DNA of 64,000 bases from Apostichopus japonicus (Eukaryota; Echinodermata; Holothuroidea; Aspidochirotida; Stichopodidae): contig NC_092567.1 of NCBI RefSeq assembly GCF_037975245.1, positions 25,224,876 to 25,288,875 of the forward strand. The letters are read 5' to 3'. Position 1 is the stretch's first letter, and each line of letters begins with the position of its first letter. Below the pieces are notes generated by a model. The model was not told the origin of the DNA and made no database searches. It was given only the letters and a program-made list of their open reading frames with translations. The position numbers were made by a program, and so were the translations under genes. Shown here piece after piece: positions 22,519 through 35,800 of the stretch.

Positions 22519-25500
22519 ATGGTTTCCTGTGCCCCTATAGCTCGGTTCGTCCTTGTTCTCCTGAACTTGTTACTTTTTGTGAGTATGAACATTGTTGAGG
22601 TTGCATTAAATGTGACATCAGATTTAATCATGTTTTCGGTTCATATATGCTCTCCTGTTGTATCTAACATAGTGCCGAACACTGTACTTTTCCCGTATAA
22701 ACAACAGAGCACATTTGTATAATATCCAACATCATTTTGTTCTTCACAAATTCGAAAGACATCGTTAACTTATTTGAAACCATGGACTGTTGTGATGCAT
22801 TTGAGGAAGTGACGTGGAAGTCTGCGTGTTAGGCTATGTATTCCAGTCACTTTCATTGATTTGCCTCTGATATTTAATGGGCATAGTATTATTATTATTT
22901 TTTCAAAAACAAAAAGAGGATGTGGCGTTGAAACACAACCTTGACAGACAACAGTTCCGGCACAATCTTTAACATCCCAAATTTATTTATTTTTTGGGCC
23001 TAAATTTATCAATCCAAGCGTTATTGTTCAGAACTCTATAGGAGGGCTGCGAATCTGTCGTGGGAAAACTTCAATAACAGCTTTTACCTTCTACAAAGGA
23101 GTACCGTATGGGTTAAACGACGCTGAGAGGGGTGTTTTCTGTTGAGTTTTTAAAATTGGATGGATTAATCAACTGCCTATACCGTGTGTTTCTAGCAAGT
23201 AGTGCACGGACTGTGTTATAACACATGCGACACAGGAGGCAGTTGATATATCACTGATGTGTACTTAGTATCAATTGGGGGGGGGGGGATACGCGTTACC
23301 CTGTGCCCTTGCCCAGCCGCCCCTTGTGAAAGAAGTTGTTTCTTTAGAGATGCATCTTGCGTTACAGTAGGTATGAGCAAACGAATATATATATATTTTT
23401 TGCAAGGTTGGCTCTATAAATACAGCCAATTTTGAATGCAAATTTCATGTGGTGGTTTAATTTGTCTTTGTCGACCTCACAAGTTTGTTGTCTTAATTTG
23501 ATCTTTTCTACCCGATAATTTGGTGGATTAATTAAAGTAACAGACTATAGTCTGAATTCCACATTATCTTTTTTTTACCCAGACACAATAGCTTGATCCC
23601 ATTGTTTAATTAAATTGATCACATGACTTATGTTTTTATGTTTGTTTTTTTGGCAGGTCATTGGCGCTCTGATGATGGTAGCTGGTATCCTGGTTATCTT
23701 CGTCCCAGACACTGTCATCACCATTGACATCCTCTCCAACGTTGATGACCTTCGTATAATATTTGATGCCACGTACCTGATGGTCGCTGCCTGGGTCGTC
23801 GTCGGGCTCGGTGTCGTTATCGTTGTGGTGTCACTCTGTGGCTGTCTCGGCAGTGCGTGTATGAGCAAAGTCCTTCTTGGAATCGTAAGTTCATGATTAC
23901 GGCGGATTGAAAAACGTCACTGGATCCGCATGCGACGGCTTCACTGTGAGGGTTGTGGTTGTGCGGGTGTGGGTGGGGGGGGGGGGTAGCGATATGAAGG
24001 TGGCAGCTTGGGGATGTCGGTTTACTCCAACTTAATGAGTACAATAATAATCTTGTCTTTCGTTGAGGTCGAATGAGATTTTATAGTCAGAAGAGGTTGA
24101 CAAATATGAAAGTCTGTAAGCCTTATTGAGAAGATAACTACAAATTCCAAACTTGGATAAATGTCATGTTAAGTCAGTATATATCTTTGTGATATTTATA
24201 ATGTCATTGCCAACGTGGCAAGGAATCTTATAAGCATATTATATTATCAAATGCTGAATTTACTCTTATTATCGTCTCTTGTACATAAGCACTTCGATAT
24301 TAACTTACCTTTAATGAACAACCTATGCTGCGTTGGAACAAACATGGTAACATTGTTGCATTTTGCCCCTCATAAGATGTCAGCTTAGGCCCAATGCAAA
24401 CATGTTACTGTTAGCTTTAAACTTAGTAGAGTATATTGAGTAGAGTATATAGAGCATGTACTAAGTAGAGTACTAAGTAGTAAAAGTACTAAGTAGTTAA
24501 GTACTAAGTTAAAGTACTAAGTAGTTAAACTAAGTAGAGTATATAGAGCATGTACTAAGTAGAGTACTAAGTAGTAAAAGTACTAAGTAGTTAAGTACTA
24601 AGTTAAAGTACTAAGTAGTTAAACTAAGTAGAGTATATAGAGCATGCATTTCAGGAGTCGGGAAAGTATTGTCCTTAGTAAAAAAACAAACCCAGTAGGC
24701 TGTTGGGTATTCAGTTGCAACTAATCCATGCTACTATATTTTGGCCGTTATCTCCTCCTCTGTTCTGTCTAGCCGCAAAGTCTCTTACAACCCTACACAT
24801 GGTGACACATGGGGAACGCCAGTCTCTCACTTTAGTGTATTCTTTGTTTGAATATTCATTGTTCTCATTATATATTTAGTGGCGCTCTTTTTGTTCTCTA
24901 CAGTACATTTTTGTGGTGATACAGATTATACTTGTCCAAGCCGGTGTTGGTGTTTTGATCATCTTGTCTCCTGCATGGGTAAGTATGGCAAACATTTCAG
25001 ATAATTAATTATCGTCTGATTCACGGACGTAGCCAGAAATTTAAAAGGGGGGGGGGGGAGGAGAATTTCAAAAGGGGAACTTCTCACAAAGGGAGCATTA
25101 TTACACTTAACGGAGTGCCATTAATACAAAGAAAAGTTTCGCCCAAATGCCCACCTACGTTGTAGGAATAAACAATAATAAGAGTATTGTATTACGTAGC
25201 AGACGAACTTTCAGAGGAAAGATTGAGAAGGGTCGCTTAGCTTTCCCCTAAAAGAGGGCTTTAATGATATTTCCTGCTTTTAGTTAAAGCAGGGAGTTCC
25301 ATAACAACTCCCTGGTTAAAGTCTATTTGTCGGGGTACTCAAATGGGGGGGGGGGAGAGGGGGGGCGATCGCTCTCCCATTGTTCCCCCTGGCTACGTCC
25401 CTGGTCTGATTAGGCAACTAACTTGCGGGACTAGGGTTATCATTGGGAAAATGGGATTGGGTCCAGGGCCGCTTATTTTTAGGGCCTATCAAATGTTAAG

Positions 25501-28500
25501 ACAGGAAGAAAGGTAACAAGCCTGGAAAGGGAAATAGTGGCCTTTTTGAATAATGAAATGAAATTTAAATAACATTGATTAAATAAGCCCTGCAGTGGGA
25601 CCTTCAAGATGGTAAATCCGGACCTTATTAAATTAATGTAAATTAATAACTGAGGAATGGTTAATACAATGGGTATCTATTGTTATCTAAATGGTTTGCT
25701 ATCACTTGTTGTATATTATTGATTTCTAGTTTGAAAGCAGTGCTCAATCAACCCTGGATACGTATATCAGTTCATACACTGGACCTACAGATCCACAAAA
25801 TCCACCACCCCCCGTTCCAACAACCCCCGAATCAACGGGATGGAATTTCTTACAGTATGCGGTAAGTTGTACATATTTCCTGGTTTTCACCTCATCGAGT
25901 ATTAGAGAGATGTAGAAACCACTGTTCACTATGTACATTATGCTGTAGGAAACCAGGACGATTGTGTGTTTGAGTGAGATGATATAATCTAAGATTATAT
26001 GCATGAACCTGCCATTTGGACGAATTGTTAGTTGAACTAAATAATGATTCTCTCGTTTACACTGACTGTACGTATACTGCTTTTCGTACTTTATTTTAAC
26101 TTTCTTGCTTTGATTTTCATATGGTCGCTAGCTCGATAAATTTTCCTTGTTTTTCTAGTGTCCTCTTTATACTAGTTTACATTGGTATTGTAAGCATGTA
26201 TTGACGAAATAAATTAAATGAAAATGAACTTGAACATCGGAGACACATTTAGTAATCAATGACCGCATTCAGAAAGTTTACAATCTATATACTCAAGTGA
26301 ATATATTGTCATCTGCAACTATTCTTCCATTTTACAGGTTGGCTGCTGCGGTATCAATGGTATCCAGGATTATGAAAATGTAACCGGCAACGAAAACTTC
26401 TTTTTATCCTGTTGTGAGGTAAAGTTAAAAAGCAACAGTTGTTGTAGATTTAAAAGAAGCAAGAAGTAAGGTATTGCCTTTCAAAGACGCGCATGCCCAG
26501 TATCACTGTTAAATGAAATACAAAAGGAATCTACACTTAAGTCACTTCTCCTATGTCTCCATGCAACAGACGTAATATACTGTACCTATCCTACAAACGT
26601 TGGTTAAAATTTTAGTACTGCGCCAGCACTGTCCCCACTTAAGGTTTAACGCCCCCCCCCCCCCAATGTATATCATTTATAACGCTTACAACCAAAAAAG
26701 TTCAATTTCATCCGTTGCTATTTCGTTGGTTTTGCCAGGCTGTCTGAAGTTCTACAAGGCAATAAATTTAAGATCTGTGTTTTTCTCTGATAAAACGGCC
26801 CAAAATGGCATCCTCTGACAATTTTCTGTAGAAAAGTTGATATGATCATTTAATTCTTGCTTTTGTATTATCTCGTCACGTATATGTATTAGATGTTACG
26901 GTACGTTTTTACCTTTTAAAACTTCTCATTTTAAGGTGCAAGACAAATCCGAAGCAGCCTTATTATTCCTCGACGAAGATCAAGATATGAAAAATTACAA
27001 TTACACCAATGAAGACCAATGCGTAATGAATATTAAAGCTATGGATCCGGTGGAATTCGTAAACGTAAGTTAATCTAGTAGCTCGGAAGATTTAGACAAT
27101 TACCCCGACTGCTAAGTCATACAGAATGGAGGTCACATAAATGTGTTTCTTCTCCAAACAATAAATTAAACGGTCCCTGCAGATAATCCCCTTAATCATC
27201 AATCCATTTCTAGTATTCCTTTGTCTGCAAAGACATATGCATCGTGATCCACTCATTCATAGTCGAAACTGTTTTGATTCCTTGCTGAAGATCAGAGGAC
27301 TCCATACAATATACATAAATGGTTAATAGAATAACATAATTGTTTTCGATGGATCTTGGAGGTCACTTGAGGTCACCAGTCAACTCGTAACGTACAATGT
27401 TTATCAACTTCATATGTGGTATGTGGATACCATGTTGTGAGATGAAGATTCCCTGTTTCCGAAAAACGTGAAACTTCAATGAACACAAGTACCTAATATG
27501 TTTTGTAGAGGTTAGTGATCATGTAAGATCGCCAAACGCTTTATAACCTGGGAACTTGTCAAGTAATGAATGTGTGCATATATGGATGAATTCATCATAT
27601 CATTTTTTAATTAGATTCGTCATTTTAGATTCCCAGATGTCAAAATCTGCCAAACTTGAACGGATCACGTGTTGTTCCACAGTGATATTAATAATTAATA
27701 TGTATTTCATCAATAGTAGTGAGTAGTACCTATTATCTTGCGATGATCAATGGCCATCTAAAGTCAGAACTTGAAACTCTTGTTTATAGTCTTCCCTTGA
27801 ATGTTCTCATTAAAAGACGGTAAGGTATTGTAAAGCCTGTTTGCTTTCGGTTTGTATATAGTCACCCGTGCACCCGATACACATAGAGAACACGGTAACT
27901 ACTGTAAATCTTACAGTTTTGTACCACAGTTAAAACTGGATCGTGCTATAAATCGGTAGCATGTGCTATAAGGATTGCAGTAAGAACTGAGGATATGCGT
28001 AATTCAAACAAATCCAGTTGTTTGGGATTTGTTGGAATTACAAATATCCTCAGTTCTTACTGTAAACTTAATAGCACGTGTTACCGATTTATCAGATTTG
28101 TCAGCACGATCCAGTATTTACTGTGGTACAAAACTTAAGATTTACAGTAGTCACTGTAATCTCTGTGTGAATCGGCTGAAATAATAGGTCCAACCATCGT
28201 TTCATTTTACTCATTCGCTTTGGTCATTATCACTTATAATTATGCAGTTCTTTGTTTTTATACAGCATGATTGATTTTTCTTTTATATTTTGCTACTCCA
28301 GGATGTCGGGTGTATTGACCAGTTATATTCCTCTCTGATGGTTTATGGAATCGCCGCTATTGCTGTTGTGTCTATTGAGGTTTGTCAATTAATAATTAAT
28401 AATCAATAATCCATGCAAAATGATCTTTATTGGTTTGGAAATTGATCGAAGAATAGTTTGTTACTACAGGATTTAGAATGAGGGATTTGTTATGTTATGG

Positions 28501-29031
28501 CGAAATGTTCACTGCATTTGACTTTCCTTGATGTTTTGTTGTTGTTAGCTTGTAATGATATGTTCACTTTATGTCTGTCTAGGAATGAATGCAAGGCTTC
28601 ATAAACAAAAAGAAAGTGAACATATTCAGTATCTTGCCTCGTAGGTAACACATAAAGTAGTTTTAAACGGTTAACAGGTATTTTCAGTATAAATTACCCT
28701 AATAATGTTAAGCACCCATTATTTCCTATTGCCATATACATTCATTAAATATCGCAAATCTTTACATATTGCTGACGTCACGATAAACCCACCATAATTT
28801 ATTGTTCAACAACCAACTTGTTTATAAACTATATCATTGAATTGTCTGCTGCCACTCATGTTAGTCTTATTATACTAACGACCAAACGCCCCCATTTTAC
28901 TAACCTTATGACGTACTATATACATGAAATCCTTTATCGTCTGTTCCCATTTATCTCCTTGGTAGATTTTCATCGTCATCATCGCTCTTATTGTCTGTTG
29001 CAACGCTGACAGCGAAGAAAAACCGATCTAA
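22519..29031 (+). CDS. Tetraspanin, eight exons, 282 aa
   Basis: Exons are 22519-22578, 23657-23884, 24904-24978, 25730-25861, 26338-26418, 26936-27064, 28302-28379 and 28966-29031. All junctions are GT-AG and phase 0, totalling 849 nt and ending at TAA. The order is TM1 across exons 1-2, a small loop, TM2, the cytoplasmic CGCLGSACMSK segment, TM3 in exon 3, a large extracellular loop in exons 4-7 and TM4 in exons 7-8. The loop has the diagnostic WNFLQYAVGCCG, then LSCC and DVGC, so the conserved disulfide cysteines are present, plus an extra Cys in exon 6. N-glycosylation sites NVT and NYT are visible. A proline-rich insert (NPPPPVPTTPE) before the CCG motif is unusual. Tetraspanins organise membrane microdomains with integrins and other partners; the partner here is unknown. 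A possible acceptor at 22503-22504 suggests a non-coding first exon upstream. Confidence 0.93.
24430..24648. repeat. 94-bp tandem repeat made of ACTAAGTAG submotifs (tetraspanin intron 2)
   Basis: AGAGCATG recurs at 24451, 24545 and 24639, exactly 94 bases apart, giving two full units. Each is built from seven or so copies of a 9-15 base TACTAAGTAG motif, so it is a higher-order repeat. Confidence 0.88.
25022..25403. mobile_element. Non-autonomous hAT-like transposon (382 bp) in tetraspanin intron 3, TSD GTCTGATT
   Basis: The left end CACGGACGTAGCCAG and the complement of the right end CAGGGACGTAGCCAG differ at one base. The 8-bp duplication GTCTGATT is exact at 25014-25021 and 25404-25411. 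G-runs follow the left end and precede the right end. It lies wholly in the intron and leaves the flanking splice sites untouched. Confidence 0.9.
27895..28154. mobile_element. Palindromic MITE/foldback element (about 260 bp) in tetraspanin intron 6
   Basis: The two halves are near-complete inverted repeats. The left begins with ACTACTGTAAATCTTA and the right ends with its complement. Matching blocks continue inward through TTTTGTACCACAGT, CTGGATCGTGCT, and CAGTAAGAACTGAGGATAT to a short central spacer at about 28015-28030. Target duplications are not clear, so the superfamily is unknown. The transcript of this gene would carry a long hairpin before splicing. Confidence 0.8.
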
Positions 29032-30205
29032 GAAATCCTCTGCAACTCTATGTGAAAGGTCGAAATTTTTTCGAGGGACAAACGAGATATTTTATTTCTA
29101 AGATGATTCTTCAATCACTTCATGTGTATCATTATTATTTTTATTCTTACTTTGACTTAACTTCATTAATTCTCTAATCAGCTCTCTTTGTGAACAATGT
29201 GAACAGAGAAATATCTTCGATCTTATTCTTGTATATTTATGATCATGGCTAAGATAGACCTACAGCAACGTTTAAATGGGATCTTGGCTCTAAAAAGGCT
29301 GAAAGTCGGCTCCATCAAAATTAAAGAAAATTTGTAAATTACAAATTGCAAGAAAATTGTGTATGTATATCTTATTACTAAAAACAAATTATGCAATTAC
29401 ACCTTTCTTCGGTACTATAATTATAACTCGAATACGATTTCTCTGCATTTCTGTACTGTAACATAGTCATATTATTCGCTATTTTCTTTTTATGCATCCC
29501 GATAAAACAAAAGCGAAAAAGAAAAAATTGCACCGTATTCATATCTCAAAGGTGTAAATGATTCAATTTCGGGACAACACATTTAGTGTTTCCAACTTAG
29601 TCATTAACTTTTGTCACTAAATAATGGAGACTCATCATTCATGTTTTTATCTCCATTTTATCTCGATTACGTAACAGCACGTTGCCAAGATATCTGCTTT
29701 TGCATATACAAGCCTTATATTGTTTAACTTTCACTTCTTAAAATAAAAATACAATTTTCATTACAAGTTTCATAATTTTTACAATATTCCAGTATATATT
29801 TTCTACAAGATCAAAATTGTTTCTTATTATAATTTCTTGAATTTTATATAATGTTAAATTAGCGTGTAAACAAATGATGAAAAGAACTTTTTGTTAACTC
29901 ACATAATTGCTTGATATATATATATTTTTATAAAATAGGGTTCAATTTGACTGTATCGATGTTTCCGCCGCCATTGTGAATACATAAGCCAATGCACTGT
30001 TTAAATATATAACCTGCTGTAATTAGTGACACCTATCACCGGCAGATCAAACTGTTTAGAGAACACTGCTATTTCGTATTTGGTTATGGCTTTCCTTGAT
30101 ATATAGGTTATAACTTGCTTAAAGGTAACATGCCACTTATATAGGCCAAAAATCATTTGTATCTAAGACTTTCACTTTTCAAAATATCGTAGTATTATAG
30201 AAACA
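29032..30205. other. Tetraspanin 3' UTR and AT-rich flank
   Basis: No coding sequence. The region directly after the stop is presumably 3' UTR; a possible AATAAA lies at 29742-29747, but the end of the transcript cannot be fixed from sequence. Confidence 0.4.
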
Positions 30206-30299
30206 CACTCAAGAGTCAATTGATTGATCGTATACGGTCTCTTCCAAAATGGAGCTGATGGTCACACTACAAAGAGAGCCATGGTCCCGTATATATTGT

Positions 30300-30590
30300 T
30301 GTGATGAGGGCGGACTTTTCATGGAGGAAATTTGAAACACCCGAGGGCCCAGCCTCCATAGGCATAGTCCTAAACAAAAGTGCAGGTGTTTAGTACGCTT
30401 TCTCGGTTTTGTGGGTCTTACCCATGTAAAAGAGTGTGTACTTAGGAAGGCGATAACCTCGACAGAATGACTACAGATAATTATCTGGGAACGAGACCCT
30501 CCAACTTGGTTTATTCTGGCTAATTTATAGAGGGCGTTATGATCCTTTTTGGCCGGGTCCCATATCTCGGTAGTCCGCACCTATTTTGAG
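30300..30590 (-). pseudogene. Possible decayed tail of a non-LTR retrotransposon
   Basis: The minus-strand frame contains TEIWDPAKKDHNALYKL, which resembles the WDP-x3-K-D-x2-x-LE motif found after the reverse transcriptase in CR1/L2-type LINEs. The following residues do not match in one frame, which fits frameshift decay. The match is short, so the call is tentative. Confidence 0.3.
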
Positions 30591-31477
30591 ACTTGTGATC
30601 ATCTTCTTTTTTATAAACCTGTGTGTATGTAACCATGTAAAATTTTACTCCATAGGACAGTGGACTTGGCTATATCTGAACGGGAATTTATTAGCGTGTT
30701 AATGACTTGTAGGCAGGCCTACAGTTAACACCCTTTACATCTGGTTCTTTGTTTTACTTTGGCAAGCACACGGTCAATTGTTAAATTGGCTTTTCGTTTA
30801 TAAATTTTTAAAAAGTTAAGTTGCAGAGATGTTAAGCATGATTGTACTTGGTAACGTTTATCACCCAATGTACATGGCTTGATCAGTTTACATGCACTGT
30901 GAATAAGAGACAACCGTTAATTAGTGTAAACTGAAGTGTGTTTTAACACCGTTACACATGTTAGACCTGTCAGCAGATGCTATTGTGGAAAAATTACTCA
31001 AAGGCCGTTTCAACTCATGACTAGTTCGAATTCTAAACAAATTTCGCTATTTTATGTTCTAGTAAAGTATACACTGTAAAGATGGTTCAAATTGCAGATT
31101 TTAAAGCGTTTTGCAGTAAAGTGTCATCCATTTTCTGTTGAAATGTGGACGAAATTCTTGGCGAAATTTTTAAGTATATAGTGTGGTTTGTTCAGTCAAT
31201 TATTATGCATAGGATTGTGTGTTTAGTATTTTCTGTTTGTAAGTCCTTCTGAATAGCAAGTGGTCATAAATGTAACACATGTTAAGAAATGATAACACAC
31301 ATCAGTTTTTTAACTGATTAACGGGTCCTCACCTTTACCAGTTTTAACTGATTAAGCCATAAGAATCTGCTGAATTTGTACAAAAGTATCTCATGTTATG
31401 TCTATACGTAATATTTGGAAGTTTAATAATGGTTCTTACAATATGAGCACTAGCCTTTGTATATTTGAATTACTAAC
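30591..31477. other. Intergenic sequence, nothing recognised
   Basis: No gene, RNA or repeat was recognised between the possible LINE tail and the transposon that begins at 31478. Confidence 0.4.
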
Positions 31478-32815
31478 CAGGGGCGTATCCAGGGGGGGGG
31501 GCGCAACAGGCGCGCGCCCCCCCTATTGGCCGTCACAAAAAAAAAAAAAAAGTTTAGCAAAAAAAAAAAAAAAAATTGATGACGACCTTTATGTGAGATG
31601 TCGGTGATCGCTCAACCCCCCCCCCCTCCCGTATGCTTTATTTTTTGTTTGCCAAAAAAAAAGGTTCTGGCGAAGTTCGGCGGCATAATAGTTTTAGAAA
31701 CATAGATGGTAATTGTGTTTGTATTATCACTATAAACACTAAATGACATGCCAGCCATACTAAATTGTGCATTTTGTGTCCATATTTACTGGAAATGTCG
31801 CTTATTATTAAGGTCGAAAAATGGATCACATATGGCCATGGGCGGCGATCCTGGGTGGAGGGGGGATATATCCCCCCATGAAAATGGGTGGAGAGGTTGA
31901 ATGCACCATACCCCCCCCCCCCACCAAATGCCAGGGATAAGAATATTTTCATGCCTACATTTATGCATCTTCGTTAATGTACGGCTCTTTTTTAGCTTCA
32001 TTTCTCGCCTACCATAAACGCAGTGCGATCTTTTCAAATAAAGCGTCTTTATAAAGCAAAAATAGTTGACTGTAGGCTTCATTGGCCCTATAACAACAAA
32101 ATGTATTATTGCGCCCACGGTATTGATATAGTACATATATGCACCCTCATAGTATTCATATAGGCCCTATAGTAGGCCTACACACGTACATGTTCCCTCG
32201 AACAGCTGAGAATCTCATGTAACCAGGGAATGCTTAATACACGTTTCACCTGGATGCCCTAGCAATCGGTACCTAGGAATGTAACTATGCGTAATTGTGT
32301 ATTGCATGTGTATAGGCCTATAATAGCCTGCATGAGGCCATTTTCTTCATCGAATAATATAACAGAGCTCTCGAACATTCTAACGTTGCGCCTGAAACAA
32401 GATTGACAGGGGCAATTTTCCCAAAATAACACCCGAAATTAAAAAAAAAAGTATTTTGGATCCTGATTATGAGATATTTCGGACATGACATCCCTATTTT
32501 AAAGTTGGGTATATGCCGCTTGGAAACCTCGGGAAGTGCCGTTTCCGGCCATCTAGAGGGTTTGTTAATCCCAAAATTTTCTTGTACGCTTCGCGCCAAC
32601 TCATGGTGGCGCTACGCTTAGATAGTCAACAAGGTCATATCCCCCCCCCCCACTCAGAAGTACAGATCGCCGCCCATGCATATGACACCATTTGGCATTT
32701 CAGCCCTTCTTTGAAAGCAAAAATTGTACACCCCCTCCCCTTAGACCCATCCCCCAGGACGGCGATCATTCATGCCTGGCGCCCCCCCTATTGGAATATC
32801 CTGGATACGCCCCTG
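31478..32815. mobile_element. Non-autonomous DNA transposon hosting a nested hAT-like copy, 5-bp TSD CTAAC
   Basis: The left end CAGGGGCGTATCCAGG has an exact 16-bp inverted partner at 32800-32815. CTAAC flanks both sides (31473-31477 and 32816-32820). Removing the nested element at 31837-32678 and its duplication leaves about 490 bp. The interior has A-runs near 31540-31575 and C/G-runs, and no open frame. The 5-bp duplication matches that of the 8195-8565 element, which has similar CAGGGGCG ends. Confidence 0.82.
31837..32678. mobile_element. Non-autonomous hAT-like transposon copy B (842 bp), nested and inverted relative to copy A
   Basis: The ends CATGGGCGGCGATC and GATCGCCGCCCATG are inverted repeats. 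The flanks CATATGGC (31829-31836) and CATATGAC (32679-32686) match at 7 of 8 bases. The whole interior matches copy A (7752-8961) in reverse orientation, except for the 371-bp insertion present only in copy A. It also carries the hairpin module, on the minus strand at about 32530-32635. Confidence 0.9.
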
Positions 32816-32820
32816 CTAAC

Positions 32821-35800
32821 GGTCAGATGAATCGAGTACCACTCACATGTAGCGACGACGAAGCGACACATTATTCTTACGTAATATTGTCACGTGGTTA
32901 CATTAGCCTTTTTGACTTGACGATAAAATAAGCTCACTCAGATAATATAACAAAATTGCGTCTTTTAATGTGAATTTAGTTTACTGGATAACTAGATGAG
33001 ATTAAAGCCAAGCAGTTTACAATTTGTATTTAGTTAATTTCTTTTTGCCGTCACTTGTTTTGTCTTCTGAATATTGTTTCATTCCTTGGTGTGATGCTAT
33101 GTTTAATCATTCGACCTGCATATATTAAAGAGGAAGTTTAAAGGCGTGGCTGATCGTTGGATAATTAGCCATTTTGCTGGCGAAACGGAATAACGAATAT
33201 AGCGGAGTCGATTATATAAGATAATAATGTATAAGTCGATACAAGCCGATAATATATTGTCGCTGTATCGTGTAGGCTTATAGCATTCCAACATCTCACG
33301 TCTTTGATGAAGAATGACATAGATTAAGAAAGACACAACATTCTTACCTACGGTTTATTATTTCATGTGGCTTGATTATTCATGTTACTCGTTTCAACAT
33401 ATCCCACATGATATCCGCAAGCCACTACACCCTTCTTAATTCCGATTCGGCCTCCTATTTCATTAGCTGACAAAGACGTTACAACCACAACAGGGAAGCT
33501 TAACAGACGTTGATATAACCATTTCTGCTTTGTTATTAGCGTACACCAGCTCTCTCACACGCCTCGCCTCGACCAAACTATACTTGGAAACAATGAAACG
33601 ATAAAACGAAACCACCCGTATCCCAGCGAAGGGTTTTTTCCCCAGACGGTGGTGACCCCCCCCCCTCCTCTTCGCCATTGCACACGCCATAGTTCAAAAC
33701 GCGAGCGATAGTTGACTGACAGACCTATTAAGCATCGGCGAATTAAAATCACGAACGATCTCATGGTTTTTCCACTATACGAATTAAAATTGTTTCCTAA
33801 GTGGTCAATCGATTTACTTCCTATAAATTTGTTGGTTTCATTCTGCAACAAGCTGTCTGAAAGTATTTTAACATAGTCTGTGCTAAAGTTGTGAGCAATC
33901 CTTTTACCGGTCGCTACTGTCACTTTTAACGTGACTTTCAAATATGGTCGGTCAATGTGCTAAATCGTAAAGTTAGGACATATTTCTATTAGCATAAAGT
34001 TGTGAACGTTTTGGGAATGACAACCTACCCATTGCCAGTTCCAAGTACATATTGCATTTCGAATACACTCTTTTAGTTTCTGGAGATGGAAAAGTGTACA
34101 CGTGCTTAAATTGAAGTAGAATATTCTGGGATTCCGTGAGTGAAATAATTTGAGCTGCCATTTACAGCCATAGCCCTTGGTGGGTGATCACTGGCAGTCA
34201 GGAGTCCAAAAGTTGTTTAGGGAGATATTTGTTTCAAACTTATGTCAACCATGGAGCTATAAACAGACTCCATGGGTCAACAACACACGTTGGTATGATG
34301 CTTTGAAAAGTAAATGCACTTGGCATATAATTTGATGTAGTCCAGATTTTTACAATAAGACAATGGCTGACACAACCATGGCGTGAAGGAAGAACACACA
34401 AACATTTCAGTTACAACGTGTCAGACTCACATGCGTGGCTCAACATGACCACGGTGAAAACTAGAAAGTAAAGACATCAAAACATCAATATATATACAAA
34501 CATTATTGAAACAAACATGCGAATTTGCACATATCAATAATAACATATTAATGCATTATATTTCTCCTTATAAACAATGCACAAAAGGAAGAAGTATAAC
34601 AAATAATATTTGGTAACATGAAACAAAACACAGAGTAAGATTGACAGCAATTACATTCTTGATAATCATAACTTAACTTACAATCGTTACCGGGCAAACC
34701 AACCGCACGACAAACTGCGGTGTGTAGGGGTTTACAGCGGCTTTCTGGGGTTTACGGCTTTCTGGAGAATGTATAGAATACCAACAAAAGTAATAACCTC
34801 TGGAGAGATACTCTACGCAGATAATACTTTAACTCCAGATACTCTTACAAATAAACAAACAGCAAATACACGAATAAGACAATCAAAATAACAGGCACAA
34901 GCATACTGCAAAATCACATTGAAAGCAACTATCTCTATAATGCGATATTAAAAGAGGTATACAATTATGATATCTAGCCCCTTAATACCTACATAGAACA
35001 TATATGATACTTACTTACCAAGGGTCTGCTTTAGTAGCACATGCGACGCCTATCTGAACCAGGAGAGGAATCAAGCATATGTACCTCATATAATGCGTAA
35101 GTATGCATCGATTACGTAAGTGTGCATCGATTACGTAAGTATGCAAATCGAGGAGGTGGGTATAAAAGGTCACACCCTACAAAACATTGGGCGAGGGCAG
35201 CGTTGACCTTTGCCCGACCTCGACCAAGCAAGTTTAGGTGCAACTGCAAGGAATGTGAGCCATAGTGGGCTTTGCTATCCCATTGCTGTGCATGCCTCAT
35301 GAGTCAAAACATGAGACAAACCATTAAGGGAGGCATCAATATTAATTGAGAAAACAACATCAAAGGAGACAACAACATGATAACAAAACAGCATAGAAGT
35401 AAACAACATTATACCTCCCTTTCGGCGTTCCATAGTATCGTAGTAGCAGGCAGAAAACGCGGAAGTGAGGGATAGAGGCGACAGATGTTGACACATGAAA
35501 GTACTTCCGCAGGTCACTCTTGTCTCTTGTCTCAAAAAGAAGTTAAAGTTTTGGCACCACATAGGCCAGGCTTATTTATTGTTTCTGTCCTTAAAATTTC
35601 GGGCCTAACCGTTAGGATGACTGCTGGTGTCATCGAATTGAAAATGACCGCCGATGACTATTGTAGGCTACCCTATCATAGGGGCCAGTTCAGCGAGATG
35701 TGGAGGCCCTATACAGTACTGCGGTACCGTATCGTACATAGGCAAGGTATAGGCGCAATCAGTTTGTAGGCCTATTTAAATATAAAGCTTAGACCGGATA

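Noticed and set aside
33555-34161. Minus-strand frames that might be exons of an unknown gene
   Set aside because: A plausible ATG and a possible donor are present for one, but no domain and no consistent partner exon could be found.
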